A stretch of 64,000 bases of DNA from Burkholderiales bacterium. Its GTDB lineage: Bacteria > Pseudomonadota > Gammaproteobacteria > Burkholderiales > Burkholderiaceae_C. The stretch is from the NCBI GenBank assembly GCA_028868825.1, contig JAGWTU010000012.1, positions 62,001 through 126,000 of the forward strand. Direction: 5' to 3'. Position numbers and translations under genes: made by a program. The first letter of the stretch is position 1; the number at the start of each line of letters is the position of its first letter. The notes beneath the pieces are model-generated. The model had not been told where the DNA came from, did no database searches, and saw nothing but the letters and a program-made list of their open reading frames with translations. Shown piece by piece: positions 8,989-17,405 of the stretch.

Positions 8989-10194
8989 ATGAACGCCCCC
9001 ACCCCTGCCACGAACGGCAACCCCGCGCGCCGCAAGGCCCTGCTGGCCGTGACCGCGCTCGTCGCCGTCGCCGCGATCGGCTACGGCCTGTACTGGGCGC
9101 TGGTGCTGAACCACTACGAGTCGACCGACAACGCCTACGTGCAGGGGCATGTCGTGCAGATCACGCCCCAGGTCGGCGGCACCGTGGTCGCCATCGCCGC
9201 CGACGACACCGACCATGTGAAGGCCGGCCAGAGCCTCGTCAAGCTCGATCCCGCCGACGCGCGCGTGGCGCTCGAGCAGGCCGAGGCCCAGCTCGCGCAG
9301 ACGGTGCGCGAAGTGCGCACGCTGTACGCGAACAACGCGACGCTGCAATCGCAGATCGCGCTGCGCGACGCCGACCTCAAGCGCGCGCAGACCGATGTCG
9401 CGCGCGCCGAGGACGATGTCGCGCGCCGCCGCCCGCTGCTGGCCAGCGGCGCCGTCGGCAAGGAGGAGTTCGAGCATGCGAACGCCCAGCTCGCGAGCGC
9501 GCGCAGCGTCGTCGCCGCGGCGCAGTCGGCGATCGCCGCCGCGCGCGAGCAGCTCGCGTCGAATGAATCGCTGACCGCCGGCACCAGCGTCGCCGACCAC
9601 CCCAACGTGCAGCGCGCCGCGGCGCGCGTGCGCGAGGCCTATCTGGCGCTGCGCCGCTGCGAACTCGTCGCACCGGTCGACGGCTATGTCGCCAAGCGCA
9701 GCGTCCAGCTCGGCCAGCGCATCCAGGCCGGCACGCCGCTGATGTCGGTGATCGCTCTGGACCGCGTCTGGGTCGAGGCCAACTTCAAGGAAAACCAGCT
9801 GCGCAACCTGCGCATCGGCCAGCCGGCCGAGCTCACCGCCGATGTCTACGGCACGCAGGTCGTCTTCCACGGCCGCATCACCGGCCTGGGCGTGGGCACC
9901 GGCGCCGCCTTCGCGCTGCTGCCGGCGCAGAACGCCACCGGCAACTGGATCAAGGTCGTGCAGCGCGTGCCGGTGCGCATCGAGCTCGACGCCAAGGAAC
10001 TCGCCGCGCACCCGCTGCGCGTCGGCCTGTCGATGGACGCGCGCGTCGACGTGCACGACCAGGGCGGCGCGATGCTGCCGGCGGCGGCGAACCCGGCCGA
10101 CGCGGCGCAGACCCATGTCTTCGACGAGACGAACGCCGCGGCCGACGCCGAGGTGCGCCGCATCGTCCGCGTCAACGGCGGCGCCGGCAAGTGA
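8989..10194 (+). CDS. emrA: EmrA-type membrane fusion protein
   Basis: A periplasmic adaptor of 401 residues joining an inner-membrane pump to the outer-membrane channel. One N-terminal membrane helix (ALLAVTALVAVAAIGYGLYW) is followed by the HlyD/EmrA motif STDNAYVQGHVVQITPQVGG. Then come a lipoyl half-motif, a long coiled-coil hairpin near residues 95-200, the second lipoyl half (LVAPVDGYVAKRSVQLGQRI) and a beta-barrel. GGAG lies upstream of the ATG. Its stop codon overlaps the GTG start of the next gene as GTGA, so the two are probably translationally coupled. Confidence 0.92.
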   Translation: MNAPTPATNGNPARRKALLAVTALVAVAAIGYGLYWALVLNHYESTDNAYVQGHVVQITPQVGGTVVAIAADDTDHVKAGQSLVKLDPADARVALEQAEAQLAQTVREVRTLYANNATLQSQIALRDADLKRAQTDVARAEDDVARRRPLLASGAVGKEEFEHANAQLASARSVVAAAQSAIAAAREQLASNESLTAGTSVADHPNVQRAAARVREAYLALRRCELVAPVDGYVAKRSVQLGQRIQAGTPLMSVIALDRVWVEANFKENQLRNLRIGQPAELTADVYGTQVVFHGRITGLGVGTGAAFALLPAQNATGNWIKVVQRVPVRIELDAKELAAHPLRVGLSMDARVDVHDQGGAMLPAAANPADAAQTHVFDETNAAADAEVRRIVRVNGGAGK

Positions 10195-11819
10195 GCGGCG
10201 CGTCGGTCGCCCTGGACGGCGCTGCGGACGGCGCGGAAAACGGCGCGGCAAAGGGCGCGGCGCAGGCGCCGCCGCCACCGCCGGCCGCAGCGACGGCACC
10301 GCTGCACGGCACCCAGCTCGTGCTGGGCACGCTGGCGCTGTCGCTGGCGACGTTCATGAACGTGCTCGACACCTCGATCGCCAACGTCTCGATCCCGGCG
10401 ATCGCCGGCGACATGGGCGTGAGCCCGAGCCAGGGCACCTGGGTCATCACCTCGTTCGCCGTCGCCAACGCGATCTCGGTGCCGCTGACCGGCTGGCTGA
10501 CGCGGCGCTTCGGCCCGGTGCGGCTGTTCGTCACCAGCGTGCTGCTGTTCGTGATCGCCTCGTGGCTGTGCGGTCTGGCGCCGAGCATCGGGATGCTGAT
10601 CGCCTTCCGCGTCATGCAGGGCTTCGTCGCCGGGCCGATGATCCCGCTGTCGCAGACGCTGCTGCTGGCGAGCTACCCGCCGGCCAAGTCGGGGCTGGCG
10701 ATGGCGGCCTGGTCGATGACGGTGCTGGTGGCGCCGGTGGCCGGCCCGCTGCTCGGCGGCTGGATCACCGACAACATGAGCTGGCCCTGGATCTTCTACA
10801 TCAACATCCCGGTCGGCCTCTTCGCCGCCGGACTGACCTGGTCGATCTTCCGCCGCCGCGACCCCGGGCCGCGCCGCGTGCCGCTGGACCGGCTCGGCCT
10901 CGTGCTGCTGGTGCTGTTCGTCGGCGCACTGCAGATCATGGTCGACAAGGGCAAGGAGCTCGACTGGTTCGCGAGCCCGCAGATCATCACGCTGGCCATC
11001 GTCTCGGGTGTCGCCTTCCTGTTCTTCCTCGCCTGGGAGTTGACCGACGCGCATCCGATCGTCGACCTGCACCTGTTCCAGCGCCGCAATTTCGCGCTCG
11101 GCACGCTGTCGCTGTCGCTGGCCTACGGCCTGTTCTTCGGCAACGTCGTGCTGCTGCCGCTGTGGCTGCAGCAGTACATGGGCTACACGGCAACCTGGGC
11201 CGGGCTGGCGACGGCGCCGGTGGGCTTCCTCGCGCTGCTGCTCTCGCCCTGGGTGGGCAAGAACTCGAACCGCTACGACCTGCGCGCGCTGACCAGCGTC
11301 GCCTTCATCGTCTTCGCGCTCGTGCTGTGGATGCGCTCGCGCTTCAACGTCCAGGTCGATTTCGTCACCATCCTGATCCCGGTCGTGCTGCAGGGCGTGG
11401 CGATGGCCTTCTTCTTCATTCCGCTGCAGGCCATCATCTATTCGGGCCTGCCGCCCGAGCGCATGCCCGCGGCGGCCGGGCTGGCCAACTTCTCGCGCAT
11501 CACGATGGGCGCCATCTGCACCTCGGTCTTCACGACGCTGTGGGAGAACCGTGCCGCGCTGCACCATGCCCAGCTGGCCGAGGCCATAACCTCCGGCCGC
11601 GACATCGCCGTGCAGACGCTGAACCAGCTCGGCGCCGCCGGCATGGGCAGCGAGCAGGCGCTGGCCAGTGTCAACCGCATCATCGACCAGCAGGCCTACA
11701 CGATGGCGGTGACCGACATCTTCTACCTCTCGTCGCTGCTCTTCCTGGTTCTGCTCGTGCTGGTCTGGTTCTGTAAACCCGTGCACGGAAACGCCGGCGC
11801 CGCAGGCGGGGCGCATTGA
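10191..11819 (+). CDS. emrB: EmrB/QacA-type MFS drug exporter (DHA2)
   Basis: A proton-driven exporter of 542 residues with about 14 membrane helices. The DHA2 signature LDTSIANVSIPAIAGDMGVS is in helix 1, motif A-like LTRRFGPVRLF follows helix 2, and motif C residues are in the region SMTVLVAPVAGPLLGGWI. An alanine- and proline-rich cytoplasmic leader of about 35 residues precedes helix 1. It starts at a GTG overlapping the emrA stop codon. With the NodT lipoprotein and EmrA-like protein it should form a tripartite pump. The substrates are unknown; a MarR repressor suggests hydrophobic weak acids or phenolics. Confidence 0.93.
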   Translation: MSGASVALDGAADGAENGAAKGAAQAPPPPPAAATAPLHGTQLVLGTLALSLATFMNVLDTSIANVSIPAIAGDMGVSPSQGTWVITSFAVANAISVPLTGWLTRRFGPVRLFVTSVLLFVIASWLCGLAPSIGMLIAFRVMQGFVAGPMIPLSQTLLLASYPPAKSGLAMAAWSMTVLVAPVAGPLLGGWITDNMSWPWIFYINIPVGLFAAGLTWSIFRRRDPGPRRVPLDRLGLVLLVLFVGALQIMVDKGKELDWFASPQIITLAIVSGVAFLFFLAWELTDAHPIVDLHLFQRRNFALGTLSLSLAYGLFFGNVVLLPLWLQQYMGYTATWAGLATAPVGFLALLLSPWVGKNSNRYDLRALTSVAFIVFALVLWMRSRFNVQVDFVTILIPVVLQGVAMAFFFIPLQAIIYSGLPPERMPAAAGLANFSRITMGAICTSVFTTLWENRAALHHAQLAEAITSGRDIAVQTLNQLGAAGMGSEQALASVNRIIDQQAYTMAVTDIFYLSSLLFLVLLVLVWFCKPVHGNAGAAGGAH

Positions 11820-11851
11820 GCTGATCGGGGTCAATCCCTGTACGATGGTCT

Positions 11852-11872
11852 CGCCGGATATCGGATCCGGCG
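11852..11872 (+). terminator. Hairpin after emrB
   Basis: Perfect 8-bp arms CGCCGGAT (11852-11859) and ATCCGGCG (11865-11872) with a 5-base loop, 33 bases after the emrB stop. There is no U-tract, so it could be a weak or Rho-assisted terminator, or an operator ahead of the sensor kinase at 11892. Confidence 0.35.
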
Positions 11873-11891
11873 CCGCGCCCGCCTAACCTCG

Positions 11892-14573
11892 ATGATGCCT
11901 GCCGCCGAACCGGTCGACCGCCGCGAACCCCGCAGCGGGATGCGGCCGAGCGTCGTGACGATCATCGTCGGCACCCTGCTGGTGGCGGTCATCCTCGCCG
12001 CGCTGCTGGCCTCGGCGCTCGTGCTGCGCAAGCGCGAGATCGATGTCTGGAAGCGCCAGCTCGACACCCTCTCGCTGGTCCTCACCGAACATGCGGAGCA
12101 GACGATGGCGCTGGGCACGCGCACGCTCGACGCCGTGGCCAGCGAGATCCGCGCCGCAGGCGTGCACAGTGAAGCCGATCTGCGCGAGCGCATGGCCGGC
12201 CCCGAGACCTACCGCATGCTCCGGGATCGCATCGCGGTGACGCCCGAGTTCGACGTCGCGACCATCGTCGCCGCCGACGGCCAGGTGATCAATTTCAGCC
12301 GCAGCCATCCGGCGCCGCCGATCAACCTCGCCGACCGCGATTACTTCCAGAACCTGAAGAACCAGCGCGCCGGGGCGGCGCCCTACATCAGCGTGCCGGT
12401 GCGCAACAAGGGCAACGGGCGCTGGACCTTCTACCTCAGCCAGCGCGTCGACGATGCCCAGGGGCGCATGCTCGGCATGGTCCTGCTCGGCGTCTCCATC
12501 GACGCCTTCTCCGACTTCTACCGCCCGATCGGCGAGCAACTCGGCCAGGGCGCCGCGATCACGCTGATGCGCGACGACTTCCGGCTCCTCACGCGCTGGC
12601 CCAGGGCCGACCAACTGCTGGGCCAGGCCAACCGCACCGGCGTCAGCTACCACGAACTCGCGGTCAAGCACCTCGACCATGGCGTCGAGTACACGCGCAG
12701 CTACCGCTTCTCGGAAGGCGCGGATGTCGAGCGCATCGTCGCCGCGCGCCGCGTCGATCATTTCCCGCTCATCGTCAGCGCCACCGCCACCGGCGACCTC
12801 TTCCTGGCCTCGTGGCACCGCACGGTGGCCGCGATGTCGGCGCTGTGCGCGGGCTTCATCGCCATCTTCTGCGCCGGCCTGTGGTCGATGGTGCGGCTGC
12901 AGCGCCGCCACGAGGCCGAACTGCGGCACAACCGCGAGCTCAACGCCTCGCTCGCCGAGAGCGAGTCGCGCGCCAACCAGATCATCGAGAATGCGCCCGA
13001 CGCGATGATCCTCGTCGATGGCCGCGGCCTGCTGACGCGCGTCAACGAGCGCGCCGAGCAGATGTTCGGCTACCGCCGCGCCGAGCTCGTGGGCCAGTCG
13101 GTCGAGATGCTCGTGCCCGAGGCCCTGCGGCGCGAGCACGGCGAGGTCCGCCAGGCCTATCTCGCCGACGCCCGGCCGCGGTCGATGGGCAAGGGCCGCG
13201 ACCTCAGCGCCCGGCGCAGGGACGGCACGGCGATCCCGGTCGAGATCAGCCTGGCGCCGATCCGCTACGGCGAGGCGCTGCAGGTCGTCGCCACCGTCGT
13301 CGACGTCAGCGCCCGCCGCGCCTTCGAGCTCGAGCGCGAGGACCATCGCCAGCACCTCGAGGAACTCGTGCGCCAGCGCACGGTCGAGCTGGTCGCGGCG
13401 CGCGACGAGGCCGAACGCCTGTCGCAGACGAAGAGCCGCTTCCTCGCCAACATGAGCCACGAGATCCGCACGCCGCTGAACGCGATCTCGGGCATGTCGC
13501 ACCTGATGCGGCGCGACGGCCTGCCGCCGCGCCAGCTCGAGCGGCTGGGCCGCATCGACCAGGCCGGGGCGCACCTGCTCGAGACCATCGGCTCGATCCT
13601 CGACCTCTCCAAGATCGAGGCCGACAAGCTCGAGCTCGAGGAGAGCGAGGTCGGCATCGGCGCCATCGTCGCCAACGTCGAGTCGATGCTGGGCGAGCGC
13701 GCGCGAGCCAAGGGCCTGGCGCTGCGCAGCGAGGTCGACGTGCTGCCGCAAGCCCTGCTCGGCGATTCCACCCGGCTGCAGCAGGCGTTGCTGAACTACG
13801 CCGGCAACGCGATCAAGTTCACCGAGCGCGGATCGGTGTTGCAGCGCGTGCGGCTGGTCGAGGAGACGGCGCGCGACGTGCTGCTGCGCTTCGAGGTCGA
13901 GGACACCGGCATCGGCATTCCCGTGGACAAGGTGCCGCGGCTGTTCGCCTCGTTCGAGCAGGCCGACGACTCGACGACCCGCCGCTACGGCGGCACCGGC
14001 CTGGGACTGGCGATCAACCTGCGGCTGGCGCGGCTGATGGGCGGCGACGCCGGCTGCAGCAGCATCCTGGGCGTGGGCAGCCGCTTCTGGTTCACGGCCC
14101 GCCTGCGCAAGGGCGTCGCGAAGCCGGGCGGCACGGCCGCGCCCGCGCCCAGCGCCGAGGCCCTGCTGAACGAGGCGGCGCGGGGCCGCCGCGTCCTGCT
14201 CGTCGAGGACGAGCCGATCAACCGCGCGATCATGAGCGACATCCTCGTCCACGCCGGCCTGCGGCTCGACGTCGCCGAGGACGGCGAGCAGGCGGTGGCA
14301 CTGGCGCGCGACCACGCCTACGACCTGATCCTGATGGACATGCAGATGCCGCGCCTGGACGGGCTGGCGGCAACGCGGCGCATCCGCGCCGAGCAGGGCC
14401 GCGCGGCACCGCCGATCGTCGCGCTCACCGCCAACGCCTTCGCCGAGGACAAGGCGCGCTGCCTCGACGCCGGCATGTGCGACTTCGTCACCAAGCCGGT
14501 GGTCTCCGAGGTGCTGTTCGCGGTGCTGATGAAGTGGCTGCCGGCGGGCGCCGCAGCGGCGCGGCACGACTAG
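11892..14573 (+). CDS. Hybrid sensor histidine kinase/response regulator (Cache-PAS-HisKA-HATPase-REC)
   Basis: An inner-membrane sensor of 893 residues. Helix 1 spans about residues 15-37. A periplasmic double-Cache domain follows (NLADRDYFQ near 145), then a second membrane helix near 312-333. A PAS domain (IIENAPDAMILVDGRG) and a coiled coil lead to HisKA with [18 protein letters not shown], where His523 is the phosphorylation site. The HATPase domain has NAIKFTERG, DTGIGIP and [11 protein letters not shown]-terminal receiver carries the acceptor Asp816 in LILMDMQMPRLDG. There is no Hpt domain, so a separate phosphotransfer protein is needed. No output regulator is adjacent. The signal is unknown; Cache domains usually bind small organic molecules. 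Confidence 0.92.
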   Translation: MMPAAEPVDRREPRSGMRPSVVTIIVGTLLVAVILAALLASALVLRKREIDVWKRQLDTLSLVLTEHAEQTMALGTRTLDAVASEIRAAGVHSEADLRERMAGPETYRMLRDRIAVTPEFDVATIVAADGQVINFSRSHPAPPINLADRDYFQNLKNQRAGAAPYISVPVRNKGNGRWTFYLSQRVDDAQGRMLGMVLLGVSIDAFSDFYRPIGEQLGQGAAITLMRDDFRLLTRWPRADQLLGQANRTGVSYHELAVKHLDHGVEYTRSYRFSEGADVERIVAARRVDHFPLIVSATATGDLFLASWHRTVAAMSALCAGFIAIFCAGLWSMVRLQRRHEAELRHNRELNASLAESESRANQIIENAPDAMILVDGRGLLTRVNERAEQMFGYRRAELVGQSVEMLVPEALRREHGEVRQAYLADARPRSMGKGRDLSARRRDGTAIPVEISLAPIRYGEALQVVATVVDVSARRAFELEREDHRQHLEELVRQRTVELVAARDEAERLSQTKSRFLANMSHEIRTPLNAISGMSHLMRRDGLPPRQLERLGRIDQAGAHLLETIGSILDLSKIEADKLELEESEVGIGAIVANVESMLGERARAKGLALRSEVDVLPQALLGDSTRLQQALLNYAGNAIKFTERGSVLQRVRLVEETARDVLLRFEVEDTGIGIPVDKVPRLFASFEQADDSTTRRYGGTGLGLAINLRLARLMGGDAGCSSILGVGSRFWFTARLRKGVAKPGGTAAPAPSAEALLNEAARGRRVLLVEDEPINRAIMSDILVHAGLRLDVAEDGEQAVALARDHAYDLILMDMQMPRLDGLAATRRIRAEQGRAAPPIVALTANAFAEDKARCLDAGMCDFVTKPVVSEVLFAVLMKWLPAGAAAARHD

Positions 14574-14588
14574 CGCAGGCTCGCCGCG

Positions 14589-15839
14589 TCATCGCACGCG
14601 GCGCAGCGGCAACACCGCCACGGCGCCCAGCGCGGCCAGCGCGGCGGCGCCCGTCATCAGCGCGGCAAAGTTTGCCGCGCCGCCGCCCAGGCCGAGCAGC
14701 AGCGGCGCCAGCGCCGGCGCCACCGCTTGCGGCAGCGTCGACGAGAGATTGAACAGGCCGAGGTCCTTGGCCGCGTCGGCGCCGCCGCGCGGCAGCAGCG
14801 CCGTCACCAGCGCGAGGCCGACGGCGAGGTACAGGCCGCCGCCCAGGCCGATGAGCGCGACGCCGGCGAGGAAGCCGGCGTAGTCCGTCGCGCGGCCGAT
14901 CCAGAACAGGCCGCAGGCGTCGATCAGCGCCGCCGCGAACAGGAACGCCTTGCGCCGCCGCCAGCGGTCCGAGAGCCAGCCGCCGGCGACGCTGGCGCAG
15001 GCGCTGCTGCCCACGCTCACCAGCGTCGCGCCGAAGACGGCCTCGGGGACCCCGGCCGGCGCCACGCGCAGGCCGTCGGCCAGGTAATAGACCTGATAGC
15101 TCAGCATCAGCGCATGGCCGGTGGTGGCGAGGAAGCGGCTCAGGAACACCCAGGCGAAACCGGGGGCGCCGCGCGGGTCGATGAGGAAGCGGCGCACCGC
15201 CGAGGCCGGGTCGGGCGGCCGCCGAGGCGCCGCGGCGGTGCCGCGTTCGGCAAAGCTGAGCAGCAGCGCGAACGTCGTGACGGTGGCCAGCGCGGCGCCG
15301 CAGCCGAACGCCGCGGCGCTGCCGGCGCCGCGCGCCAGCGCCGCGCCGGCGAGCGTGCCCAGCGCCATGCACAGCCCCGCCGCGCCCATCACGCGGCCGC
15401 GCTGCGCGTCGGGCACGCAGTCGTGCAGCAGCGCCGCGAGCGCGGCCAGACTGACGTTGAACCCGAACTGCGCCAGGCACCAGCCACCGACGAGCCGTTC
15501 GTAGCCGCCGTCGGCGACCAGCGCGAGCCCGGCGCAGCCGGCGAGCAGGCCGCCGACGAGCCAGGGCTTGCGCCGGCCCGCGCGGTCGCTCAGCGCGCCG
15601 GCGATCGGTCGCGTCGCCATCGCGACCGCGGCGCCCAGGCTCAGCACGAGCGCCAGCCGCGACGACTTGCGCGCCGCATCGATCTGCGCCACGCGCAGCG
15701 CCAACCCGATCAGCGGCGGCATCATCAGCGCCGCGTAGATGCCAAAATGGGCGAGCGCGAACGCGAGCACGAACGGTGCACGCGCGCGGGCTGGAGCGGG
15801 GGGAGGCGGCACCGTGGCGATCATGGCGGCGCTGCGCAT
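14589..15839 (-). CDS. MFS transporter
   Basis: A 12-helix major facilitator permease of about 416 residues. It has the loop 2-3 motif GALSDRAGRRKPW and a repeat of it in the second half, GGWLSDRWRRRKAF, as expected for the duplicated MFS fold. The start is probably the ATG at 15839 (MRSAAMIATV), with a second ATG at 15824. It is divergent from the tandem-TetR regulator and its 3' end converges on the sensor kinase. With the TonB receptor and beta-glucosidase beyond the regulator, it may import a sugar or aglycone released from a glycoside; that role is inferred from position only. Confidence 0.85.
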   Translation of the reverse strand: MRSAAMIATVPPPPAPARARAPFVLAFALAHFGIYAALMMPPLIGLALRVAQIDAARKSSRLALVLSLGAAVAMATRPIAGALSDRAGRRKPWLVGGLLAGCAGLALVADGGYERLVGGWCLAQFGFNVSLAALAALLHDCVPDAQRGRVMGAAGLCMALGTLAGAALARGAGSAAAFGCGAALATVTTFALLLSFAERGTAAAPRRPPDPASAVRRFLIDPRGAPGFAWVFLSRFLATTGHALMLSYQVYYLADGLRVAPAGVPEAVFGATLVSVGSSACASVAGGWLSDRWRRRKAFLFAAALIDACGLFWIGRATDYAGFLAGVALIGLGGGLYLAVGLALVTALLPRGGADAAKDLGLFNLSSTLPQAVAPALAPLLLGLGGGAANFAALMTGAAALAALGAVAVLPLRRVR

Positions 15840-15881
15840 TCTGGCCCCCGCCCGTGCCACCCGGATGACGACCGCCGCTCG

Positions 15882-17186
15882 ATGAACGCCGACGAGACCC
15901 GCTTGGACCAGCCCACCGCCACCGGCGCCGCCGGCGTCACCCCGCGCAAGATCCGCAAGCCGCTCGTCGAAGCCGAATTCCTCGCCGCCGCCTGCGCCAT
16001 CGTCGAGCGCGACGGGCTCGCCGGCCTGGCGCTGCGGCCGCTGGCCCAGGCGCTCGACGTCTCGGTCACCGTGCTCACCAACCGCTACGGCGCCCGCCTC
16101 GACGTCATCGCCGCGATCGGCCGTGCCGCCTGTGCCGAGGAGCAGCGCCTGTTCGCACCCTGGCGGCGCCGCATCGCCGCCCTGGGCACGCTGACGCCGC
16201 AGACCGCCGCCGACCTCGCCGAGGCCCTGCTCGACCAGCTCGCCGGCCGCGAGCGCGCGTTCTCGCTGCTCTTCGTCGAGATGGTCCAGGCCTGCGCCTG
16301 GGACGAGTCGCTGCGACCGCTGTTCCGGCCCTGGTTCGACGCCCGCGGCGCGTTCTGGGACGCCTTCGGCGCGCGCTGCGGCATGCCGCGCGAACTGCTC
16401 GCCAGCGGCCTGCTGAACGGCTATTTCGTCGACGAGCTGGCCTTCGCGATCGCGCTCGGCGAGGGGCCGGCCTACCGGCTGCTGCGGCGCATCGGGCTGC
16501 GTCGCCTGTTCGCGGGGCTGCGCGCCGACGTCGGCCCTAGCGACGACGCGGCGCTGTTCGCGCTGCTCGTCGACGACCTCGAGTACCCGAGCGACGCGCT
16601 GGCGGTGATGCACGGCGCCGCGCTCGCCCCCGACTGGCGCGGCGAGGCGGCGCGCGCCAGCGCGGTGCTGATCGCCACGCGCGGCGTCGGCGCCGTGACG
16701 CACCGCGCCATCGCGGCGGCGGCGGGCGTGCCGCACACGACGCTGGCCTACCGCTTCCCGATGCAGCAGGACCTCGTGATCGCCGGGCTCGAGCACATCA
16801 TCTCGAACACGCTGCAGTCGGTCGCCCGCGGCGACTACAAGCCGCTCGGCACGATGGAGCCGACCGACGACGAGCGCGGCTACGGCGTCGGCCCGGCGAC
16901 CTTCGCGGTCGCCATCGCGGCGGCGCGGATGCCGGCACTGGTGCCCTGCGCGGCCGACATGCGGCGGCGCCGCGGCATCAACCTGCACCGCATCCTCGAG
17001 CAGCGCGGCCAGACGGCATTCGGCATCGACGCGCTCGCCGCCCAGGTGATCGCGATCGGCGCCATCGGCGCGACCAATGCGGCGGCGCTGCACGCGGGCG
17101 GCGGCGTCGAACGCAGCCTCGGCGCCGCCGTCGACTGGGCGCGCCAGCGCGCCGCCGAACGACCGGCCGCGACGCCGCCCCGCTGA
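15882..17186 (+). CDS. Tandem TetR-family regulator (two DNA-binding domains)
   Basis: A protein of 434 residues, about twice normal TetR size. It contains two TetR-type helix-turn-helix domains. The first, near residues 28-75, reads LAGLALRPLAQALDVSVTVL. The second, near 256-305, reads VTHRAIAAAAGVPHTTLAYRF. Each is followed by a helical segment of ligand-binding-domain length, so this looks like a fusion of two complete TetR monomers. Such a protein could bind an operator as a single chain. It is divergent from an MFS gene (43 bases apart) and lies upstream of a TonB receptor and GH3 enzyme, the likely targets. No frameshift or stop separates the halves. Confidence 0.82.
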   Translation: MNADETRLDQPTATGAAGVTPRKIRKPLVEAEFLAAACAIVERDGLAGLALRPLAQALDVSVTVLTNRYGARLDVIAAIGRAACAEEQRLFAPWRRRIAALGTLTPQTAADLAEALLDQLAGRERAFSLLFVEMVQACAWDESLRPLFRPWFDARGAFWDAFGARCGMPRELLASGLLNGYFVDELAFAIALGEGPAYRLLRRIGLRRLFAGLRADVGPSDDAALFALLVDDLEYPSDALAVMHGAALAPDWRGEAARASAVLIATRGVGAVTHRAIAAAAGVPHTTLAYRFPMQQDLVIAGLEHIISNTLQSVARGDYKPLGTMEPTDDERGYGVGPATFAVAIAAARMPALVPCAADMRRRRGINLHRILEQRGQTAFGIDALAAQVIAIGAIGATNAAALHAGGGVERSLGAAVDWARQRAAERPAATPPR

Positions 17187-17263
17187 GCCCCGGAACGCCG
17201 CGCAACCGCCACTGCGGGCGGCGCCGCGGCATGCACAGCGACTGGCGCCCGAGCCGCCGCTCA

Positions 17264-17285
17264 GCCTCGAAATCGACTTCGAGGC
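17264..17285 (+). promoter_or_regulatory. Inverted repeat between the TetR-like and TonB receptor genes
   Basis: Arms GCCTCGAA (17264-17271) and TTCGAGGC (17278-17285) match perfectly around a 6-base spacer. It sits 78 bases after the regulator's stop and 120 bases before the TonB receptor start. There is no U-tract. It could be an operator for the tandem TetR protein or a hairpin ending the regulator transcript. AT-rich DNA suitable for a promoter follows (17290-17385). Confidence 0.4.
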
Positions 17286-17405
17286 GATTCGTACAATTGT
17301 GACTTAATAGCATTTATGATATCGCAGATGCATTCATACATTCGTCATTCTTGTGTCACGACCCGAATCTAGACTGAGTCCGCATAGACCCTTCGGAGGA
17401 AGCCC

